Shown here one piece after another: positions 58,288 to 64,000 of a DNA stretch of 64,000 bases. The DNA lies in the NCBI RefSeq assembly GCF_037975245.1, contig NC_092567.1:18482876-18546875 (forward strand). The letters are read 5' to 3'. Origin of the DNA: Apostichopus japonicus (Eukaryota > Echinodermata > Holothuroidea > Aspidochirotida > Stichopodidae). The stretch's first letter is position 1. Every line of letters begins with the position of its first letter. The notes under the pieces were generated by a model. That model saw only the letters and a list, made by a program, of their open reading frames with translations, was not told the origin of the DNA and did no database searches. The translations under genes and the position numbers were made by a program.

Positions 58288-61200
58288 GCAGTTATTTATA
58301 AGTTTTTGTGCGGCAGTATATAAATTGTGAAAGTTACTTATTTGTATTGCACACTGTCTGCGTGTTTACCCTAGCGTCGTCGCATCGTGTTGGGAGACAG
58401 GTGTCAGACGAAAGAGCTCTGTATTTGGGTTTGAGTATTAAAATCATTAAAAAAGAGGACGCTCCCTTGACGACTATCTAAGCTTTAACAGTGGTGAAAG
58501 AAAAATCATAGCAAAGAAAACAAATGGGAATTCCCTCCTCGGTGATACAGTCTGTATCAATCAAGTTAAATGTTTCGTATAAAGTAAGCGGGGACATTAT
58601 TTTGTACCCTAAGAAAGATATCGCTGATTAAAAAATTTCAGTTGGAATAATTTTAAGTAACGTGGCCTATAATTAATTGATTCCATTATTACTTTATTTT
58701 GTTGTCAATAAATATTGATTGATCCGAATTCGTTTTTATATTCTATTCCAGTGTTCTCGATTCGTCTTTAACGCATTTGGAGACTCGCACCAAACCGCGC
58801 GCCGCCCTGTGAAAATGTTAACTTTCTGTTGCCAGCAAGTGAAGTTTTTTTCTTGTAGCTACAAAATGCAGACAGTAATGAAACGTGATACCTTGTTATC
58901 TTTCATCTAGAACTGACATTTCCACGCTGCTATGTACACTGTGTTATGGGTATTGACCGTAGCGGCATGTAGTGACTGTACACTAGTGTCTAAATACCAA
59001 CGGTAGCAAGCTGTGTGTTTATTTTCTGGGAACGATGGTGGTGTCTAACACTTCTGTTCAAGGGCGGCGGAACCGGGGGGGCACAGGGGGCACGTGCCCC
59101 CCCACTTTTCCTCAGGTTAAAAATGTGCCCTTTTTCTACATAAAAATTGAGGTGTCTCAAGTTAGCAAGAGGCCAGGGAACCAGAATGAACACTCGGGAA
59201 GGGCCGTTTCCGGCCATCTGAGGGGTTTGTAAAACTAAAAAATTTCTTGTACGCTCCGCGCCAACCGATGGTGGCGCTCCGCTCAGATAGTCGTGCATAC
59301 AACTTTGCAAATCCTGGCTACGCCCCTGACTTTTAATGAATTTCTGTGGCTCAAACTCAAAGCTATTTCGAATAAAAACAAAATGGTTAAGATATTAACA
59401 AGAAATTAACTCTAATTCAGAAGATTCCTACTTTAGCAACTAGCATGATTTCACCTCATTTTGTCTCAAAAGAAAACTTGTTCCTTGTTTCCCAATTTGC
59501 ACATTGGATATTACAGTGCTAGTATGCATATTTTCCTTGAGTGGGGGGGGGGGGGGGGTTGATGGAGTGATGTGTATACGCAAATAAGATAATACAATAA
59601 GAGTTATAAAGGGTACTAAATATAAGGCTGCATCAGTCCAATCGAATTTCTGCAAAGTGCCCTTTGATGTCGGTGCCCCCCCAGATTAAAAGTGCTTCCG
59701 CCGCCCTTGCTTCTCTTACACCTCAGTTACAACTAGGTCAGATTACCGGCATGAGACGTTTCTTTGTGTGCAAGTCTTCACACCCTTTAAAATATATTTC
59801 AGCGATCATTATTTTGGAAGTGGTCACAGACCTGAAGAGGTATGTGACCGTACACTCATTTCTTGTTTTGTAGTTTCCCATCCTTCACTTGATGTGAATG
59901 GTCCAAATATTTAAGCTCTAACTGCTCAGTTAACTGTTTAATAGTTAACTGTTTAATCTTGCACTATTTTCTGTTTATAACTCGATGTAATGGTTGGTCA
60001 TTCTTAGTTTTGTATTCATAGATTTACATTTTGCTCTGTAGTTTTCACGGAGGCTAATTAGAATAATGCCATGTGTATCTGCGCCCCGTTCCACTACAGT
60101 AATGATTATATCTTCAGTATTCGTTCCCCTGTAGCTATTTTCTTGTATGTTGGGTGACACCCACCATAATAGACCTTTCCCGGTATTTTCTTCTGTTGGG
60201 TAACACCCACCATAAAAGAACCTTAGAACCGTTCCCTGTATTTTCTTATATGCTGGGTTTACATTCACCATAAATGACAACCATTCCCTGTAACTGTTTT
60301 CTTCTATGTTGGGTAACACCCACCATAAGAGACAACCATACACTGTAGGTATTTTCTGGTATGTTGGGTTAACATTCACCATAAAAGACAACCACCATTC
60401 CCTGTAACTGTTTTCTACTCTGTTGGGTAACTCCCACCATAATAGGAAACCCGTCCTCCCTTCATGTTTAATTCTACAAACAAATACTTTCTAACTACAT
60501 GAATATTGGCATCTTGTCTATAAACGAAACCTGGTTGGACAAAGTCATCATTTGTGTTTACTTCATTCATTGCAAAATACAAAAGACAATGAAGTAACAT
60601 CGTTAGAGGAATAAGTACCGTATTATTGGGCTAATGTTATCATAGGCTTTCAATGCTCCTCAAATATGTTCCACTTTAATACAGTTTCAAAACTCTTACG
60701 GGGATGTCAATTTTGCCCCCCAAAAAATGAAAAATCTGGATTTGTAATACTCGGAAAAAAATGACTCCCTCCTTTCAATGAATGCTGAATGTTACCTGCA
60801 GTCCTTGAGACACTTCCTCCATCTTGTCTTGGTTCAACTCCAGGAAACTTTCGATGAGATCGCCGTCGATGAAGTTCTGCATCGGCTCTGTCTTCTTGTC
60901 GGTGTGGAACGACCTCCAAGTGCATCATAAATCAGTCAAGGAAATGCGTTAGGATAAGAGACGCTTTTTGGCCAAGATATGACCCCAAAATTAAAAGAGT
61001 TTTCTATTAAAGACATGTAAATGCAGTATGAACCATCAAAGTTAACCTTTGCAAGAAGAGCAAGGGCTGTTTTGAGAAAAAATGTTATCTGATTCTTTCA
61101 GGATCAGCATTGAGGTGAACATTCAATGGGGTATGCAGGGGTGTTAAAAGGGGTGAAGGGGGGGGGGGGAACAATTGCCACTACATTATCTCTTCTAAAA

Positions 61201-63628
61201 CTTCACCATTTGGTACCCACTCTCACTGGTACACCATGTGGGGCAGACACTGGCTGTCGTCATAAAGGACAAGTTAACCCAACCATCACCTTTAGCTGAT
61301 CTGACAGCAATCTTCGAGATGAATGACCCCTCTACAGACCCGAGAAAAATATTGCGTCGCTTGTAAGATATTAAGGTTTTCAAATGTCATGTCATGGGGC
61401 TGCCACTTTGTGACGTCTCAGTGGCACTGGAAGGTGAAAGATTTTGATTTTTAATTCCATTTTGTTTCACATTTTCAAGCTGAAAATAACCGGTAGTGAC
61501 ACAAAACTGATGCTAACGTTATTAGTCATGCTAAAAATCTATAAAAATAAAAATATCTTCTGTTGCAGCATTTTCAAAACCTATCTCTGTTTACAGACAT
61601 AATAAACATTGCAATACATCAGGAAAAATATTAAAAAATACAAGAAAATGTGACTGTGTGATGTCATATTTAGACTTGCTCAAGACTAGATGTTTGCTTA
61701 GCTGTTTAGGAAGGGTGTTTATTCATCACAGGAGGAGGATGATGATGATGATGGTGATGATAACAATGACGATGATTGGGTTTTGCTTCCCCACTAATAT
61801 TTTACCCCCAAAAAGTATCTTCTGTTAAATTACAAAGGATATAAGCTATGATCAATTTTGCCAACGCTTTTGATGACCTTCGTGAGTTTGTTCTGCACTT
61901 CGAGGAGGAACTTGTAGAAATCTTCCGTGAGCTGGGTCATTAGACCTGCGAGAATGAAAAAAGAGAGATGAAGCGTCTAAGAATTTCAACAACCAAAATA
62001 ACAGGTTTTTTATTTCTAAATATGGTAAGAATTGCCATGATCAAGATAGCATTCATAAAATATCTCCCAAATTTGAAAACTTTCACATCTTTGTCATACA
62101 GAATATTACAGGGATATGGTTTTGAAATAAACAGGAAGACAAATTCCAGCAACTTTTGATAAGCAATCCACCTCAGCCACCGGCAGGGTAAAAAAAAAAA
62201 TCACTGAACTCTGCAAAACTTGCGGTATAGGCTCCAGTTTGCATATGCTACAGTGTGTTAGGATAATAGTTTTTGTCCCTGAGGTAGAAAAGAAATCATG
62301 GATATTCCGCGAATTCGCAGAAAAATCTCATGCCTGCACCGAAAAAAGTCGTTCAAGTAGTGGAGGACTTGAAACGTCCCTTCTTCTCTTACCGACAGTT
62401 CCGTCTGCGGTTCCGAAGAGCAGACTTCCCTGAGTGGAGAGACTGCTTTCTCCTATGCTACCTCTCACCAGGGAGCCGTGTCTGAAGACGTTGACGAATT
62501 CTCCGAGATGGAACTGTCCCACCTGAGCTAGGTTCCTCCTGTCGTCATCCGTTGTGGCTGCGCTGTTAATTTAGAAAACACAACGAGCTAAACTTAGAAA
62601 GGAACATTTCATAGTGTTTGATCTTGCTAAAAGAATAAAGGGTGAGAGAGTTGTGCAGAAATAATCACATGGAAACTATTAATAATTCATGAGCTCCATT
62701 AAAGCAGCAATCAGGGTTTCAATCGTCTTCAAGACTAGCACTAATAAGATCATACAACATTGACTATATCAGATAAGAACACATTATTCCTTTAAAGTAG
62801 CATATAGCTTGGAATATAATAGAGGCATACACAACATTGATGATATCTAATTAGAATATATTGATAAGCTCCTTTAAAGTAGCATATAGCTTGGAATATA
62901 ATTAAAAGAGGAATACATAATATTGATCATATCTATAAGAACATATTGATGAGCTCCTTAAAGCAGCATATAGCTTGGAATATCATAAAGAGGCATACAT
63001 AACTTTGAACGTATCTATAAGAACATAAGCTCCTTTAAAGTAGCAATTAGCTTGGAATATCATAAATAGAGGCATACACAACATTGATCATATCTAATAA
63101 GAACTTTAATATTGATAAGCTCCTTAAAGCAGCATATAGCTTAGACTATTGTAAATAGAGGCATACACAACATTGATCATATATATAAGAACATATTGAT
63201 AAGCTCCTTTAAAAGTAGCATAAAGCTTGGAATATCATAAAAAGAGGCAAACACAACACTGATCATATCTAATAAGAACACTTTGATAAGCTCCTTAAAG
63301 CAGCTTTGAGGGTTCCATCCAGCTTTGAGAATCACAACACGAGGCCCACACAATATAGACCATACCAAGGAAGAACATACTCCGTCAAGAACATCTCCTT
63401 TAAGAAGCACAAGTCATTCCATGTCGCTTCCAAGGTAATCTATGTAAGAGACAGCATCTGGACTACATACGCACCGGTTGTTGTAGGTAAAAATTCAAAA
63501 TCTTTCATCAGTTAATACCTGTCTTTCTGGCAGACGAACAGATTGCTGTTATGCTCGGCCCCGAGGAAGGTATCGTCGTCGAGGATTTCGACAGCCGTCA
63601 TCCAGTTAGGGCTGTAGTTTCTTGCAAT
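58045..63628 (-). CDS. DDB1: DNA damage-binding protein 1 (DDB1), C-terminal five exons
   Basis: Exons in transcript order are 63519-63628, 62393-62562, 61843-61945, 60796-60919 and 58045-58125, with stop TGA at 58045-58047. They give 195 C-terminal residues; the rest lies beyond the right edge. Diagnostic blocks include [88 protein letters not shown] and [12 protein letters not shown], closely matching vertebrate DDB1. DDB1 is the beta-propeller adaptor that links CUL4-RBX1 to substrate receptors; this part covers the end of propeller BPC and the C-terminal helical domain. Three introns are GT-AG. The one between 61843 and 60919 is AT-AC with U12-type signals. The gene looks intact. Confidence 0.96.
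58182..58285. repeat. (TA)n microsatellite with TGGA interruptions
   Basis: TA runs are interrupted by repeated ACTGGATA/TTGGATA units. It lies in the last DDB1 intron (58126-60795), about 60 bp from the acceptor. Confidence 0.95.
59059..59328. mobile_element. hAT-like MITE in the last DDB1 intron
   Basis: It starts CAAGGGCGGCGGAACC and ends with the reverse complement of CAGGGGCGTAGCCAGG, so hAT-type ends are present. No clean 8-bp duplication is visible. A single right-end relative (reverse complement of CAAGGGCGGCGGAAGCAC) ends at 59709. Confidence 0.55.
60125..60450 (+). repeat. Tandem repeat, period about 55 bp, six copies
   Basis: Each unit contains GTTGGGTAACACCCACCATA or a TTTACATTCACCATA variant followed by AGACAACCATTCCCTGTA. 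Starts lie near 60148, 60195, 60252, 60308, 60363 and 60421. It lies in the last DDB1 intron. Confidence 0.85.
60920..61842 (-). other. U12-type AT-AC intron of DDB1
   Basis: On the - strand the 5' site is ATATCCTTTG (61842 down to 61833), the canonical U12 AT-AC donor. The branch site is TTCCTTGAC (60943 down to 60935), one base from the U12 consensus TTCCTTAAC. The intron ends in AC at 60921-60920, 16 nt after the branch A at 60936. Splicing joins AGCTT to TTGGAGG, giving HSFWRSFH exactly as in the conserved protein. Confidence 0.93.
61729..61778 (+). repeat. (GAT)n microsatellite
   Basis: GATGATGATGATGATGGTGA with flanking imperfect units, inside the U12-type DDB1 intron. Confidence 0.9.
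62189..62338 (+). repeat. Dispersed repeat shared with 57236-57371
   Basis: Second copy of the repeat described at 57236, lying in a DDB1 intron close to exon 62393-62562. Confidence 0.8.
62690..63360 (+). repeat. Tandem repeat, period about 83 bp, about eight copies
   Basis: Units share AGCTCCTTTAAAGTAGCATA, TAGCTTGGAATAT and AGAGGCATACACAACATTGA, with landmarks near 62795, 62873, 62955, 63030, 63120, 63206 and 63291. The array fills most of the DDB1 intron 62563-63518. Confidence 0.9.
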
Positions 63629-64000
63629 CTAGGAAATCAAGCAAAGGTTGTCAAGTCTCTGCAGTAATTTACAAATTCTACGACGTGATGTGTTCGAAAT
63701 AAAGAACTACACCAATCGGACTGAGGGGGGAAGGGAGGATGCTGTCATACAGGTCCTAATGTGCATGATCAATACTGCTTACACGTCTCTGCATCTCTGA
63801 AGGGGGGCAACGAGGCAGGGGTGTGAATTCACTCCCATTCCTGCTCCTAGGACCACTTTAACATCCCCATCTAACGGACGAGAGTGTTTACCCCAGCATC
63901 TGACCACTTTCTCAAATATTGAGGTAGGCAAAGGCACCCATACAACATCACTGCAGTGCAGCCATGACAAACAAAGTTGTTTTGAAACCAAGTGGAGAAC
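63629..64000. other. DDB1 intron, continuing past the window edge
   Basis: The acceptor TTTCCTAG lies immediately upstream (in - strand terms) of the exon at 63628. No further DDB1 exon was found before the window ends. Confidence 0.6.

Noticed and set aside
60913-61834. GT-AG splicing of the DDB1 intron (GTAATT donor, GGAG acceptor)
   Set aside because: It keeps phase but replaces the conserved FWR by LYPL, while AT-AC splicing restores it and has U12 donor and branch signals.

Overview
This is eukaryotic genomic DNA from a marine invertebrate, AT-rich, with short exons in long introns and many mobile elements and microsatellites. The ferritin, laccase-type oxidase and DDB1 proteins, and the CR1/L2-type and hAT-type repeats, fit a deuterostome invertebrate. 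An echinoderm (sea cucumber or starfish type) or a hemichordate is my best guess. I inferred this from protein resemblance and repeat style, not from a marker gene.

Layout. A small secreted or membrane protein gene lies on + (coding exon 2563-2883). A complete three-exon H-type ferritin gene lies on + (8152-10724), with a TATA box, a start-site match and a textbook iron-responsive element close to the predicted cap. At 12.4-16.5 kb is a decayed CR1-like retrotransposon, split by a hAT-type MITE (15648-16011) that has exact 8-bp target duplications. The stretch from 16.5 to 26 kb is mostly gene-free and carries TTAA-flanked, hAT-like and CR1-tail repeats. On the - strand, 27476-37654 holds the last eight exons of an unrecognised gene for a disordered protein with a hydrophobic C-terminal domain. 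At 38.5-40.4 kb is a 1.9-kb TTAA-flanked inverted-repeat element loaded with tandem arrays. At 43838-51676 (-) is a complete seven-exon laccase-like multicopper oxidase of 693 residues with every copper ligand and an unusual histidine-rich insert. Upstream of it are an L2-like retrotransposon fragment and (TA)n arrays. The last 6 kb hold the final five exons of DDB1 (-), running off the right edge.

The genes look functionally independent. Ferritin (iron storage) and the oxidase (copper enzyme that may oxidise phenols or metals) are both metal-handling, but nothing in the sequence links their regulation. DDB1 is the core adaptor of CUL4 ubiquitin ligases.

The most striking observations are: a near-perfect U12-type AT-AC intron in DDB1 whose splicing restores the conserved HSFWRSFH segment; a TTAA-flanked transposon family with four copies, one carrying mirrored 22-bp arrays and a central 124-bp array; two hammerhead-like motifs 2.2 kb apart in the same orientation; the His-rich insert and hydrophobic tail of the oxidase; and the cap-proximal IRE of ferritin. 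Exon borders were read by eye from splice signals and phase, and homology statements rest on remembered family motifs. No searches were run.
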